From an uncultured Pelagibacteraceae bacterium (GTDB lineage Bacteria; Pseudomonadota; Alphaproteobacteria; Pelagibacterales; Pelagibacteraceae), in contig CACALX010000005.1 of assembly GCA_902533445.1 (NCBI GenBank), forward strand, positions 1 through 64,000: a stretch of 64,000 nucleotides of DNA, read 5' to 3'. Shown piece by piece: positions 8,455-19,193 of the stretch. The notes beneath the pieces are model-generated. The model was given only the letters and a program-made list of their open reading frames with translations, did no database searches and had not been told where the DNA came from. Position numbers and translations under genes: made by a program. Position 1 is the first letter of the stretch; every line of letters begins with the position of its first letter.

Positions 8455-10230
8455 TTAATTCAACTCAATAACCTTTTCTAACAAAACATTATTATGTTTT
8501 TTTTTATTTTTTAACTCTTCGTGTTTTGCTTTTGTATTTAAACAAAATAATTGAATAGTTGCTGGTCTTCCTATTTTTGCTAATTCTTTAGTATTATTAA
8601 TCACCAATGCTTCAGTTTTTGTTTTTACTCCATTAGATTTTAAAAAGTTCAATAATGTAGGTGCAGCAACTGCAAAATTAATATTTTCTGGTATGTATGG
8701 CTGGTCTTCATCTAGTAACATCATAACCTTGTTCAAACCAGATGACGCAATACCTACAACTTGACCTTCCATATTTAATACTGGTCCACCACTATTACCT
8801 GGTTGAATAGCTGCATCAATTTGAATTTGAGAATAATTGTCATCTGGACCACTCAAGGAACTTACAATTCCTCTAGATAATTTTACACTACTACTCAGCT
8901 TATCTCTGAGTGGATATCCGAAAGCTACAATATCTTCTCCAAATTCTGCTCCATCAGACTTTATATTTAAAAAACTTGAGCTTTTATAGTCCCCCTTTAT
9001 CAGACCAATATCATTAACTTTGTCTGTTTTTAAAATATTAAAAAATACTTTCTCACCATCTATTTTAGTTGCTACTTTTCTACAAATACCAACAACATGT
9101 TCGTTAGAAACTGCGTGACCAGATGAGCTTACAAAAAATCCTGTTCCAGACCCAATAACGTAAAGTTTTGCGTTAGCCTCTTTACGTTTCTTTTCCTCTT
9201 CCTCTCTTTTTTTCTTATCCTCAGCTATCTTTCTCTTTTCTTCTTCTATCTTTCTCTTTTCTTCCTCTATTTTTCTTTTTTCTTTCTCAAGAATTTCTTG
9301 ATCATTACTAGAATTTTCAGGTTTTTGTTTTTTAGCTGTAGTTGTTACTACACCACCAAAAACAAAATAGTCATCAACTCCGTCATTTCTTGAAAATCTA
9401 ACTTTAATAAAATTTTTGCTGCATTCTTTACCTATCAAAGTATGAGTGATGTGCTCTTTAACAATATTACCAGCTTTTTTTCCCTCTGGTCTATAACAAA
9501 GTTGTACTGGACCTGGATCTTGAGCCCAGCCTTTATTTGTTTTATTCCATTCTTCATAGGTAATTCTTTTAGTTATACATTTTCTGGAGAATGGAATGGT
9601 CATTTCTCCAACTTTTTCTCCACTGCAGAATTTAATTTTAATTTCTTTCTCTAAAATGTATTGATCCTCTTTTTGCGTTTGGCTTGGTTCTGTTTTGGCG
9701 ACCAATGAATTTTCAATTAAAGTTTGATAATCATTCCAAGCCCATTTATGACTGTTATTATTAAAAAAATTGACAGTTTTTTCCTTGCCATAATATTCAA
9801 TCATCATATCAATTCTTTCTTGATCTGTAGTTTCCCTAGCCTTTTTATTTTTTTCTTTTATATAAAAAGGGACACATAAGGCTGCTTCGTCAGTCCAATT
9901 TTTTCTTTCTAAATTACAAGCATTTAAGCTTGCTGTAATAGCTGCTTTAAGATTTGAATACATGTTTTTCCAACTATAAGCCCATTTATCCCCTTTAAAT
10001 GAGTAAGACCAAGCTGCAAAAGTTTGTATTGCTGAAAATTTCTGCCAATCATCTGCTGGTCTGAGTTTATTAGAACCTTTTACACAAGCGTCTGCTAAAC
10101 TTTTTGGATAATCTATTTTCTTACAATCAGCATTCAAAACTTCTTCAGCAGTAGTAAAAGCTTTAGTATTAATACTAAACGTTAAATTCAAACAAAAAAT
10201 TACAAACAGGTATCCTAATAATCGTTTCAT
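8455..10230 (-). CDS. Secreted/periplasmic trypsin-like (S1C, DegP-type) serine protease with novel N-terminal region and Lys/Glu coiled coil
   Basis: Signal peptide; GTGFFVSSSGHAVSNEHVV (His), DIGLIKGD (Asp), QPGNSGGPVL (Ser); about 300 aa N-terminal region of unclear family. Confidence 0.85.
   Translation of the reverse strand: MKRLLGYLFVIFCLNLTFSINTKAFTTAEEVLNADCKKIDYPKSLADACVKGSNKLRPADDWQKFSAIQTFAAWSYSFKGDKWAYSWKNMYSNLKAAITASLNACNLERKNWTDEAALCVPFYIKEKNKKARETTDQERIDMMIEYYGKEKTVNFFNNNSHKWAWNDYQTLIENSLVAKTEPSQTQKEDQYILEKEIKIKFCSGEKVGEMTIPFSRKCITKRITYEEWNKTNKGWAQDPGPVQLCYRPEGKKAGNIVKEHITHTLIGKECSKNFIKVRFSRNDGVDDYFVFGGVVTTTAKKQKPENSSNDQEILEKEKRKIEEEKRKIEEEKRKIAEDKKKREEEEKKRKEANAKLYVIGSGTGFFVSSSGHAVSNEHVVGICRKVATKIDGEKVFFNILKTDKVNDIGLIKGDYKSSSFLNIKSDGAEFGEDIVAFGYPLRDKLSSSVKLSRGIVSSLSGPDDNYSQIQIDAAIQPGNSGGPVLNMEGQVVGIASSGLNKVMMLLDEDQPYIPENINFAVAAPTLLNFLKSNGVKTKTEALVINNTKELAKIGRPATIQLFCLNTKAKHEELKNKKKHNNVLLEKVIELN
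9225..9287. repeat. Three tandem 21-bp units encoding the (K/R)KIEEEKR coiled-coil heptad
   Basis: ctatctttctcttttcttctt / ctatctttctcttttcttcct / ctatttttcttttttctttct. Confidence 0.85.
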
Positions 10231-10326
10231 AATCTTAATATATCAAAAAAGTCATCACCAGGTGAGTCATATGTGAGTACCTGACTGGTTGTATTACTTA
10301 AAGTAATTTAAAAAGTGTTGATTTTA

Positions 10327-10381
10327 TTGGTGGGCCCGCCAGGACTCGAACCTGGGACCAATACATTATGAGTGTACTGCT
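10327..10381. repeat. 55-bp direct repeat, right copy (within the intact tRNA)
   Basis: Exact match to 8311-8365. Confidence 0.97.
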
Positions 10382-10404
10382 CTAACCAACTGAGCTACAG
10401 GCCC
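10328..10404 (-). tRNA. tRNA with CAU anticodon, probably tRNA-Ile2 (lysidine type); elongator tRNA-Met not excluded
   Basis: Complete cloverleaf GGGCCTG..CTCATAA..TTCGAGT..CGGGCCCACCA; acceptor resembles tRNA-Ile. Confidence 0.92.
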
Positions 10405-10463
10405 AAAACAATTGTTAATTATATCATTTCTATCAAGTTATCAATTAAAGATAAAATCAATAA

Positions 10464-10538
10464 TGGTGGGCCGTGTTGGTTACGCTCCAACTACCCCTGC
10501 AATGTCAATGCAGTACTCTACTATTGAGCTAACGGCCC
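10464..10538 (-). tRNA. tRNA-Val (GAC) with atypical D-loop and T-loop
   Basis: Cloverleaf: GGGCCGT/ACGGCCC acceptor, CTGCA-TTGACAT-TGCAG anticodon arm, GTTGG-AGCGTAA-CCAAC T arm, encoded CCA. Confidence 0.82.
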
Positions 10539-10541
10539 AAT

Positions 10542-12398
10542 CTAACTTTCTAAGAAACTTTTTAGTTGTTTAGATCTACTTGGGTGCTTTAATTTTCTAA
10601 GAGCTTTGGCCTCTATTTGCCTAATTCTTTCTCGAGTTACAGAAAATTGCAAACCAACTTCTTCTAAAGTATGATCAGTGTTCATACCAACACCAAACCT
10701 CATTCTTAAAACTCTTTCTTCTCTAGGAGTTAATGTAGATAAAATTTTTGTTGTTGCCTCTCCAAGGTTAGATTTAATAGCCTGCTCTAACGGAGCTAAA
10801 GCTTTTGTATCTTCAATAAAATCTCCTAAACTACTATCTTCTTCATCGCCAACAGGTTTTTCAAGTGAAACTGGTTCTTTTGAAATTTTTAAAACTTTTC
10901 TAACTTTATCTAGAGGCATTCTTAATTTTTGCGCCAACTCCTCTGGAGTTGCTTCTCTCCCAAATTCACTTAAAATTAATCTTTGTGTTCTCACTATTTT
11001 ATTTATAGTTTCAATCATGTGAACAGGAATACGAATTGTTCTTGCTTGGTCTGCAATTGATCTTGTAATTGCTTGCCTAATCCACCATGTTGCGTAAGTA
11101 GAAAATTTATATCCTCTTCTATACTCAAACTTATCAACTGCTTTCATCAATCCAATATTACCCTCTTGAATTAAATCTAAAAATTGCAATCCTCTATTTG
11201 TATATTTTTTAGCTATTGAAATTACCAATCTAAGATTAGCTTCAACCATCTCTTTTTTTGCTATTCTGGATTCTTTTTCACCTTTTTGAATCCTACTCAC
11301 TAATTTTTTAAAATCAGTAACTGAAATTCCAAGTTTGTGACTTATTTCAATAAGTCTTTCTCTGATATTTTTAAATTCTTCTTTATTTTTTGCAAAAAAT
11401 TGCTTCCAGACTAAATTTGTATCTAAAAATTTTTTAAGATTTGGATTTATTTCATTACCAACATAAAATTTTATAAATTCATTTCTTGGTATTTTTTGAT
11501 CCATTGCAAGTCTTAAAAGATTTCCTTCTAAAGAAATAATTTTTTTATTCTCAACATAATGCTTTTGAACAAGTTCTTCTAAAACAGATGGAGAAAGCTG
11601 TAGAGATTTAATATTTTCTAAAATATCATTTACAATTTTTTCATAACTTTTTTCCTTTGCAGGTGTAAAGTTCAGAGAATTTAAAACACAATCTAACTTT
11701 TCTTTCTGATACTTAATTAATTTTGTATATTCTTTAGTTAATGTATTTACTGTTTTTAATACTTTTGGTTTAATTTCTGTCTCCATTGCAGCAAGAGTAG
11801 GATTGAAATCATCATCTTCATCAGAAGAACCATCTTCTTTATCTGTTTCACCTGCATTTTTTTGTTTAGCGCTTGGTCCAGTTGACTCATCTTCCATATA
11901 GTTTGTATCGATATCTATAATTTCTCTAACTAAGATTTCATCTTTTTGAAGTTTTTCATTCCACTCAAAAAATTGTTGTGCTGTTATAGGGCTTTGAGAT
12001 AGTGCAATTAACATTACATCTTTTCCAGCCTCTATTCTTTTTGCAATTGCAATTTCTCCTTCTCTTGAAAGTAACTCAACACCTCCCATTTCACGCAAAT
12101 ACATTCTGATAGGATCATCACTTTTTTCGATTGTTTTACCTTCTTCCTTATTTGAATTTTCTTTTTTTCTAAGAACTTTAAAATCTGATTTTTTTTCAAC
12201 TAATGAAATATTTTCATCTAAGATATGGATAAAAGCTTGAGCAAGATTTTCGTCTGATAAATTTCTTTTACCCAATGATTTGCTAAGTTCTTCGTATGTT
12301 ATGAATCCTCTATGGGTTCCACGACCCATTAATCTAGCAAATGATTTTGTAATAATTCTTTCCACAGCGATAAAGTTGAAAGTCTTATATAATGTCAA
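10542..12398 (-). CDS. rpoD: RNA polymerase sigma-70 factor RpoD
   Basis: [88 protein letters not shown]. Confidence 0.97.
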   Translation of the reverse strand: MTLYKTFNFIAVERIITKSFARLMGRGTHRGFITYEELSKSLGKRNLSDENLAQAFIHILDENISLVEKKSDFKVLRKKENSNKEEGKTIEKSDDPIRMYLREMGGVELLSREGEIAIAKRIEAGKDVMLIALSQSPITAQQFFEWNEKLQKDEILVREIIDIDTNYMEDESTGPSAKQKNAGETDKEDGSSDEDDDFNPTLAAMETEIKPKVLKTVNTLTKEYTKLIKYQKEKLDCVLNSLNFTPAKEKSYEKIVNDILENIKSLQLSPSVLEELVQKHYVENKKIISLEGNLLRLAMDQKIPRNEFIKFYVGNEINPNLKKFLDTNLVWKQFFAKNKEEFKNIRERLIEISHKLGISVTDFKKLVSRIQKGEKESRIAKKEMVEANLRLVISIAKKYTNRGLQFLDLIQEGNIGLMKAVDKFEYRRGYKFSTYATWWIRQAITRSIADQARTIRIPVHMIETINKIVRTQRLILSEFGREATPEELAQKLRMPLDKVRKVLKISKEPVSLEKPVGDEEDSSLGDFIEDTKALAPLEQAIKSNLGEATTKILSTLTPREERVLRMRFGVGMNTDHTLEEVGLQFSVTRERIRQIEAKALRKLKHPSRSKQLKSFLES

Positions 12399-12430
12399 AT
12401 CTGTAAAAATCCATTACAAATTTGTCCGGA

Positions 12431-14206
12431 TTAATTGAGATTCTGCTTTTTTTTGAGCTCTTTTAGCTCATTAAATGTGCTCTCGCTCATATCGACTGAG
12501 AACTTCGATTCTAATTCTTGTATTCTAAACTCAAGATCATAATTCATTAAATCTCTTGAAATATCCTCTAACAATTCGATCGTTTTTTGATCATCATCAG
12601 CTTGATTTTTAAGAATATGTTTAATGGGCGCAAATTTATTTATCTTTTCTAACAATTGATTGTCTAACTTTAGATCCTCAATTATAATTTGCTCTCCAGA
12701 TTTCAGTTTCTCAATTATTAATTCAAATATTTTTTTATTAACTTCAGTAAATAACTTAATATTTTCAATTAAATGTATATTTGCTTGTAACAAATTTAAA
12801 TTATTCATTACTAAATACAGTAAAGAAAACTCTTTAAGCTCAACCCCTGTCAATGATTGACTTTCATTGAAATGCTTTTTTGTTGTATCTAGAGATTTAG
12901 TTCTTTTAAAAAAGAATTTTTTCTTATTTTGATAAGAATGTGGTGTTAATTCAGCAATTTTTTCTAAAAAATATTCTAGTACATATTTTTTTATAAAATC
13001 ATCTTTAATTGTACTTGCAATACTTCTCAATTTTTTTTCAAAAATTGCTAATGAAGAAGGATTATTTTCTGTTTGTTTTTTATAATGACTAAAAATAAAT
13101 TGATGAATAGAAAGCTTACTTTGTTTAGTAAAATCAATAAAATTATCTTTACCATTTTTGTTCACATAACTATCAGGGTCTTCCTTGTCTGGTAAAAATA
13201 AAAATGAAATATTTTTTTCTGGTTTTAATTCTTTAATAGAGTTTTCCGCTGCTCTTAATGCAGCTTTATAACCACTTTCATCACCATCGAAACATATAAT
13301 AATGTCATCAAAAAACTGATTAAGAGTTAAAATTTGTTTATCAGTCAAAGAAGTTCCAAGATTAGCAACTGCATTATCAATCCCATTTTTACTTAAACCG
13401 ACAACATCCATATAGCCCTCAACTAAATAGATATGATCCATTTTATTAGAAAGTTTTCGAGCTAAATCTAAATTATATAAATTAGACCCTTTTTTAAAAA
13501 AATTTGTTTCAGGTGAATTTATATATTTGGCCAAGTAATCTAACTTTTCGATTATTCTACCTCCTAAAGCTATTGATTGACCTGAGATATTATTGATTGG
13601 AAAGATTAATCGTCCTCTAAATCTTTCAACATACATTTTCTTTTTTTCATCTAAGTAAAATAAACCCGTTTCAACCAAAGTTTGCTCACTATAATTATCT
13701 TTTAATTTCTCAAAGAAATTTGGATTTTTTTCTATGTATCCAATTTTAAATTTTTTAACTTCTTCTTTAGTTAAAGATCTATTTTTTAAATAATCTCTTG
13801 CAATAGAATGACTCTCATTTTTTAATAATTCATTGTGATAAAAATCTACATACTGGCTAAAAATTGATTGGTACTCTTTCCATTTTTTTTCTCTTTCTTC
13901 ATCCTGTTTTGAAAACATATAGGGCTGCATTCCAGCTAATTGGGCTAAATGCTTTACTGCCTCTCCAAATTTAAGATTTTGAATTTTCATAACAAAATCA
14001 AAAATGTTTCCATGCTCTGAGGTTGCAAAACAATGATAAAATTCTTTTTCATCATTTACGGTAAATGAGGGGGTTTTTTCATTTTTAAATGGAGATAAAC
14101 CAACAAACTCTTTTCCTCTTTTTTTTAACGAAACAGTTTTTGAAACAACTGTAGATACTTTTAACCTTGTCTTAATTTCATCAAGGTATTCTTTTGGATA
14201 TTTCAT
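12431..14206 (-). CDS. dnaG: DNA primase DnaG
   Basis: Zinc-finger domain FVGLSPFKNEKTPSFTV; Toprim LVEGYMDVVGL, CFDGDESGYKAA. Confidence 0.95.
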   Translation of the reverse strand: MKYPKEYLDEIKTRLKVSTVVSKTVSLKKRGKEFVGLSPFKNEKTPSFTVNDEKEFYHCFATSEHGNIFDFVMKIQNLKFGEAVKHLAQLAGMQPYMFSKQDEEREKKWKEYQSIFSQYVDFYHNELLKNESHSIARDYLKNRSLTKEEVKKFKIGYIEKNPNFFEKLKDNYSEQTLVETGLFYLDEKKKMYVERFRGRLIFPINNISGQSIALGGRIIEKLDYLAKYINSPETNFFKKGSNLYNLDLARKLSNKMDHIYLVEGYMDVVGLSKNGIDNAVANLGTSLTDKQILTLNQFFDDIIICFDGDESGYKAALRAAENSIKELKPEKNISFLFLPDKEDPDSYVNKNGKDNFIDFTKQSKLSIHQFIFSHYKKQTENNPSSLAIFEKKLRSIASTIKDDFIKKYVLEYFLEKIAELTPHSYQNKKKFFFKRTKSLDTTKKHFNESQSLTGVELKEFSLLYLVMNNLNLLQANIHLIENIKLFTEVNKKIFELIIEKLKSGEQIIIEDLKLDNQLLEKINKFAPIKHILKNQADDDQKTIELLEDISRDLMNYDLEFRIQELESKFSVDMSESTFNELKELKKKQNLN

Positions 14207-14667
14207 TATTTGTTTAATAGATCTTTTATCATCGGGCCTGCTTTAGCAAAATCAATTTCATCCGAATGGGTTTTCTTTAACTCACCCATTACTTTACCCA
14301 TATCTTTTATTGAATTAGCACCCAGTTTAGATATTAAATCTGCACAGATTTTTTTGGTTTCCTCTTCTCCTAATTGCTTTGGAAGAAATCCAGTTAAAAT
14401 ATCATATTCATTTTGTTCTACTTCTAACAGATCATTTCGATTATTTTTTTTATAAATATCAATCGATTCGGCACGTTGTTTAACCATTTTTTTTAAAAGC
14501 TTCTTAATATCTTCATCATCTGTATCTTTTTTATTGGGTCCAGATCTATTAATTATGTCTAGATCCTTTATAGATGACAATATTAACCTATAGGTTGATA
14601 TTTTATTTTTATCTTTTGATTTAATAGCAGTTTTATATTCGTTTTCGATAGTATCTTTTAAGGACAT
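14206..14667 (-). CDS. GatB/YqeY domain protein
   Basis: 153 aa YqeY-like: KDTIENEYKTAIKSKDKNKISTYRLILSSIK...GFLPKQLGEEE. Confidence 0.9.
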   Translation of the reverse strand: MSLKDTIENEYKTAIKSKDKNKISTYRLILSSIKDLDIINRSGPNKKDTDDEDIKKLLKKMVKQRAESIDIYKKNNRNDLLEVEQNEYDILTGFLPKQLGEEETKKICADLISKLGANSIKDMGKVMGELKKTHSDEIDFAKAGPMIKDLLNK

Positions 14668-14794
14668 AATTTTTTTAATCTACTGCAAAGAAATAATTCT
14701 TCAAAAGAAAAATTGTTTTTTTACAATTTTATAATACATCTCTGTTGCGATAATAAAGCAATTATTGTATTAACCTTTAACTCATGAGTTGTAA

Positions 14795-15988
14795 TTGATC
14801 AAAAAAGCAAAAAAAACAAACTCAAAAAATTCACAAATTAACACGGGCGTTTTAGTTCTTGAAAACAAGAAGGTTTTTAAGGGGATTGGGATCGGCTATC
14901 AGGGAGAAGCAACTGGGGAAGTTTGTTTTAATACCTCGTTAACCGGTTACCAAGAAATAATTTCAGATCCTTCATATGCAGGTCAGATTATAAATTTTAC
15001 TTTTCCACATATTGGAAATGTTGGAACAAATAAAGAAGATGTCGAGTCTGATAAAATCTGGACAAGAGGAGTAATCTTTAATTCAGAAATAACTTCTCCT
15101 TCAAATTATAGAGCATTTCTACATTTAGATACCTGGCTCAAAAAAAATAAAATTGTAGGAATTACAGGATTAGATACAAGAAGTTTAACAAACTTAATTA
15201 GAGATAAAGGAGCACCTAAGGGAACAATTGCTTTCTCCAAAAATGGAAAGTTTAATATTAGCAAATTAACAAGATCAACAATTAAATGGGGTGGTTTAAA
15301 AAACCTTGATCTTGCAGAAGTTGTTACAACCCCAAAGAACTATATTTGGAAAGGTCTTCAAACATGGAAAAAAGAAATAGGATTTAAAAAGAATAGAAAA
15401 AACCTTTTTCATGTAGTTGCAATTGATTATGGCATAAAAAAAAATATTTTAAGATATTTTTCAGACTTTAAATGTAAGGTATCGGTTGTTTCGTGCAAAA
15501 CTTCTGCAGAAAAAATTCTAGATCTCAAGCCGAATGGAATATTTTTGTCAAATGGTCCTGGTGATCCAGCGGCGACAGGAAAATATGCAATAGTAACACT
15601 AAATAAATTAATCAAAAAAAATTTACCTATATTTGGGATTTGTTTAGGTCATCAAATTTTAGCTTTAGCTTTAGGTGGAAAAACAAAAAAAATGAAGTTG
15701 GGTCATAGAGGAGCTAATCATCCAGTTAAAAATTTAATCTACGATAAAGTTGAAATCACTAGTCAAAATCACGGTTTTGTAGTAGTTGAGGAAACTTTAC
15801 CTAAAAAAATTGAAGTCACCCATAAATCTCTTTTTGATAGTACTATTGAAGGAATAAGACTTAAAAACAAACCAATATTTTCAGTACAATATCATCCGGA
15901 GTCTAACCCTGGACCACAGGATAGCGTCTACCTATTTCAAGAATTTGTTAACAACATGAAAAAAAATGCCAAAAAGAAAAGATATTAA
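14795..15988 (+). CDS. carA: Carbamoyl-phosphate synthase small subunit (TTG start likely)
   Basis: [29 protein letters not shown]; GATase [22 protein letters not shown]. Confidence 0.96.
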   Translation: MIKKAKKTNSKNSQINTGVLVLENKKVFKGIGIGYQGEATGEVCFNTSLTGYQEIISDPSYAGQIINFTFPHIGNVGTNKEDVESDKIWTRGVIFNSEITSPSNYRAFLHLDTWLKKNKIVGITGLDTRSLTNLIRDKGAPKGTIAFSKNGKFNISKLTRSTIKWGGLKNLDLAEVVTTPKNYIWKGLQTWKKEIGFKKNRKNLFHVVAIDYGIKKNILRYFSDFKCKVSVVSCKTSAEKILDLKPNGIFLSNGPGDPAATGKYAIVTLNKLIKKNLPIFGICLGHQILALALGGKTKKMKLGHRGANHPVKNLIYDKVEITSQNHGFVVVEETLPKKIEVTHKSLFDSTIEGIRLKNKPIFSVQYHPESNPGPQDSVYLFQEFVNNMKKNAKKKRY

Positions 15989-18900
15989 AAAAATATTAGT
16001 TGTGGGAGCTGGACCCATTATTATTGGTCAAGCATGTGAGTTTGATTACTCGGGAACACAAGCTTGTAAGGCATTAAAAGATGAGGGTTTTAAGGTAATA
16101 TTAATTAACTCAAATCCTGCAACAATTATGACTGACCCAGATGTAGCGGACAAAACTTATATTGAGCCCATAACATTAGAGGTTTTAGAAAAAATACTTA
16201 TCAAAGAAAAACCTGATGCAATTCTCCCTACAATGGGTGGTCAAACCGCGCTCAATCTTGCTATGGAAGCGGAAAAAAAAGGAATTTTAAAAAAATACAA
16301 GATTGAACTCATAGGTGCAAATTCTAAAGCAATTGCTAATGCAGAGGACAGGAAGAAATTTAGAAAAAATATGATTGATATTGGTTTAGATTTACCTAAA
16401 TCCGAGATCGTAAATAATATCAAACAAGCCTCTAGAGTTTTAAAAAAAATTGGTCTTCCTGCAATTATAAGACCTGCATTTACACTTGGGGGTCTTGGTG
16501 GTGGTATTGCTAAAAATAAAAAAGATTATTTAAAAATAATTAAAAATGGACTTCACGAGTCTCCAGTTAGCCAAGTATTGGTTGAAGAATGCTTGGAAGG
16601 TTGGAAAGAATTTGAGATGGAAGTGGTAAGAGATAAAAAAGATAACTGTATTATTATCTGTTCTATTGAAAATGTTGATCCTATGGGAATTCATACAGGA
16701 GACTCGGTTACTGTTGCCCCCGCACTAACACTTACCGATAAGGAATACCAGGTGATGAGAAATGCTTCCATTGCTTGTTTAAGAAAAATTGGAGTGGAAA
16801 CCGGTGGATCTAATGTTCAATTTGCAATCAATCCAAAAAATGGACGAATGGTTGTGATTGAAATGAACCCAAGAGTATCAAGATCTTCAGCACTCGCATC
16901 AAAAGCAACTGGTTTTCCAATTGCAAAGGTTGCAGCAAAACTTGCTGTTGGTTACACTTTAGATGAATTAAAAAACGAAATAACTAAAGTTACCCCAGCA
17001 TCCTTTGAACCTAGCATTGATTATGTGGTAACAAAAATTCCAAGATTTACTTTTGAAAAATTTTCAACCTCTCCTACAATATTAGGTACCTCAATGAAAT
17101 CAGTTGGGGAAGCAATGGCAATTGGTAGAAATTTTAAAGAGTCGCTTCAAAAAGCATTGGTTTCTCTTGAAACAGGTTTTTCAGGATTAGATAGAGTCCT
17201 TGATCTAAATAAAAAACAAATAGAAAAAAAACTTAAAGAAAATATTCCAAATAAACTACTTGTGGTTGCTGAAGCGTTAAGAAAGAAAATTGACTTAAAA
17301 AAAATATTCACATTATCTAAAATTGATCCATGGTTTTTAGAGCAAATTAAAGAAATCGTAGATAATGAAACTATGATCAAAAAGAGAGGTTTACCAAATG
17401 ATTTCGCTGAATTTAACAAAATAAAATCAATTGGCTTTTCTGATAAAAAACTTTCTGAATTGACCAAAACTTCTGAGGATATCATTAGAAGAAAAAGAAC
17501 AGCACTAAAAATTTTACCTGTATTTAAGAAAGTAGATACTTGTGCTGCTGAATTTAAATCTTTCACACCTTATATGTATTCAACATATCAACGAAATTTC
17601 TCTATTAATTCAGAGTGTGAGGCAGATCCATCTTCAAAGAAAAAAATTATAATTTTAGGAGGCGGTCCTAACAGAATAGGACAAGGTATAGAATTTGATT
17701 ATTGTTGCTGCCAGGCAAGTTTTTCTTTAAAGGATGCTGGTTTTGAAACAATCATGATTAATTGTAATCCTGAAACTGTCTCAACTGATTATGACACAAG
17801 TGATAGACTTTATTTTGAACCCTTAAAAGAAGAATATGTTTTTAATATTATTAAAAAAGAACAAGAAAAAGGTAATCTTGTTGGAATAATTGCACAGTTT
17901 GGTGGGCAAACACCAATAAAACTTGCAAAATTCTTACACGATCACAAACTTCCAATTCTAGGAACACAGTACACTTCTATAGATTTAGCTGAGGACAGAG
18001 ATCGATTTAGAAATTTGTTAGATAAACTTAAATTAAAACAAGCTGAAAGTGGGATAGCAAAAACATTCAAGCAAGCAATACAAATTTCTGAAAAAATTGG
18101 TTTACCTTTAATGGTGAGGCCTTCTTATGTATTGGGTGGAAGAGCAATGGAAATTGTTCATGAAAAAAGCCAACTTAAAAATTTTGTAGAAGAGGCTTTT
18201 AAGGCTGCTGAGGAAAATCCAATTTTAATCGATAAATTTATTGATCATGCAATGGAGGTTGATGTTGATGCCATCTCAGATGGAAAACAAGTTCATGTTG
18301 CAGGGATCATGCAACATATAGAGGAAGCTGGTATTCACTCTGGGGACTCTGCATGTAGTTTGCCTCCTGTGTCTATAAAACCATTCTTGATTAAAGAAAT
18401 AGAGAACCAAACCAAGAAATTAGCATTAGCTTTAAAAGTTAAAGGTTTCATGAATATTCAGTACGCAATTAAAAAAGACGAAATTTACGTAATTGAGGTT
18501 AATCCTCGAGCAAGTCGAACAGTGCCATTTGTATCAAAAGCAAAAGGATTACCACTTGCAAAAATTGCATCGCGTGTGATGGCTGGTGAAAAATTATCTA
18601 AATTTAATTTAAAAGATAAATCGAGAGGGATGTATGCAGTTAAAGAAGCTGTATTTCCTTTTAATAAATTTCCTAATAGTGATTTGCTTTTAGGTCCTGA
18701 AATGAAATCAACAGGCGAAGTAATGGGATTTGATAAAAACTTTGGAATGGCATTTGCAAAAAGCCAAATAGCCTCGTCTAATTCTTTACCAAAAGATGGA
18801 TTAGCATTTATTTCTTTGAAGGATAGTCACAAAGATGAAGGAATAGGTTTAGCTAAAGAATTAATTAAATTAAATTTTACACTTTGTGCAACTCGAGGAA

Positions 18901-19190
18901 CAGCTGAATACATTAGAAAACATGGGATGAAATGCAGAATTATTAATAAAGTCAGTAGTGGTTCCCCTCATATTGTTGATGTGTTAGACTCTAAAAAAAT
19001 TGGTCTAGTTATTAATACTGGTGGCGGAAATACTGAACATAGATTAAATGATGCTATAGCCCTTAGAAGAGGGACACTTAAAAATAAAGTTCCTTATTGC
19101 ACCAATATGTCGACAGCTCTAGCATGTTTAGAGGCCATTAAATCACTTAAAACAAAGAAATTAGAGGTTACTTCGCTACAGGATATATAA
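15966..19190 (+). CDS. carB: Carbamoyl-phosphate synthase large subunit
   Basis: 1074 aa, duplicated ATP-grasp halves, [20 protein letters not shown]. Confidence 0.97.
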   Translation: MPKRKDIKKILVVGAGPIIIGQACEFDYSGTQACKALKDEGFKVILINSNPATIMTDPDVADKTYIEPITLEVLEKILIKEKPDAILPTMGGQTALNLAMEAEKKGILKKYKIELIGANSKAIANAEDRKKFRKNMIDIGLDLPKSEIVNNIKQASRVLKKIGLPAIIRPAFTLGGLGGGIAKNKKDYLKIIKNGLHESPVSQVLVEECLEGWKEFEMEVVRDKKDNCIIICSIENVDPMGIHTGDSVTVAPALTLTDKEYQVMRNASIACLRKIGVETGGSNVQFAINPKNGRMVVIEMNPRVSRSSALASKATGFPIAKVAAKLAVGYTLDELKNEITKVTPASFEPSIDYVVTKIPRFTFEKFSTSPTILGTSMKSVGEAMAIGRNFKESLQKALVSLETGFSGLDRVLDLNKKQIEKKLKENIPNKLLVVAEALRKKIDLKKIFTLSKIDPWFLEQIKEIVDNETMIKKRGLPNDFAEFNKIKSIGFSDKKLSELTKTSEDIIRRKRTALKILPVFKKVDTCAAEFKSFTPYMYSTYQRNFSINSECEADPSSKKKIIILGGGPNRIGQGIEFDYCCCQASFSLKDAGFETIMINCNPETVSTDYDTSDRLYFEPLKEEYVFNIIKKEQEKGNLVGIIAQFGGQTPIKLAKFLHDHKLPILGTQYTSIDLAEDRDRFRNLLDKLKLKQAESGIAKTFKQAIQISEKIGLPLMVRPSYVLGGRAMEIVHEKSQLKNFVEEAFKAAEENPILIDKFIDHAMEVDVDAISDGKQVHVAGIMQHIEEAGIHSGDSACSLPPVSIKPFLIKEIENQTKKLALALKVKGFMNIQYAIKKDEIYVIEVNPRASRTVPFVSKAKGLPLAKIASRVMAGEKLSKFNLKDKSRGMYAVKEAVFPFNKFPNSDLLLGPEMKSTGEVMGFDKNFGMAFAKSQIASSNSLPKDGLAFISLKDSHKDEGIGLAKELIKLNFTLCATRGTAEYIRKHGMKCRIINKVSSGSPHIVDVLDSKKIGLVINTGGGNTEHRLNDAIALRRGTLKNKVPYCTNMSTALACLEAIKSLKTKKLEVTSLQDI

Positions 19191-19193
19191 ATT

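Noticed and set aside
9225-9287. CRISPR-like repeat
   Set aside because: Tandem 21-bp units without spacers, in frame, encoding a Lys/Glu coiled coil.
8311-10404. Prophage or transposon
   Set aside because: No integrase, transposase, capsid or terminal inverted repeats; only the tRNA-derived direct repeat supports mobility.
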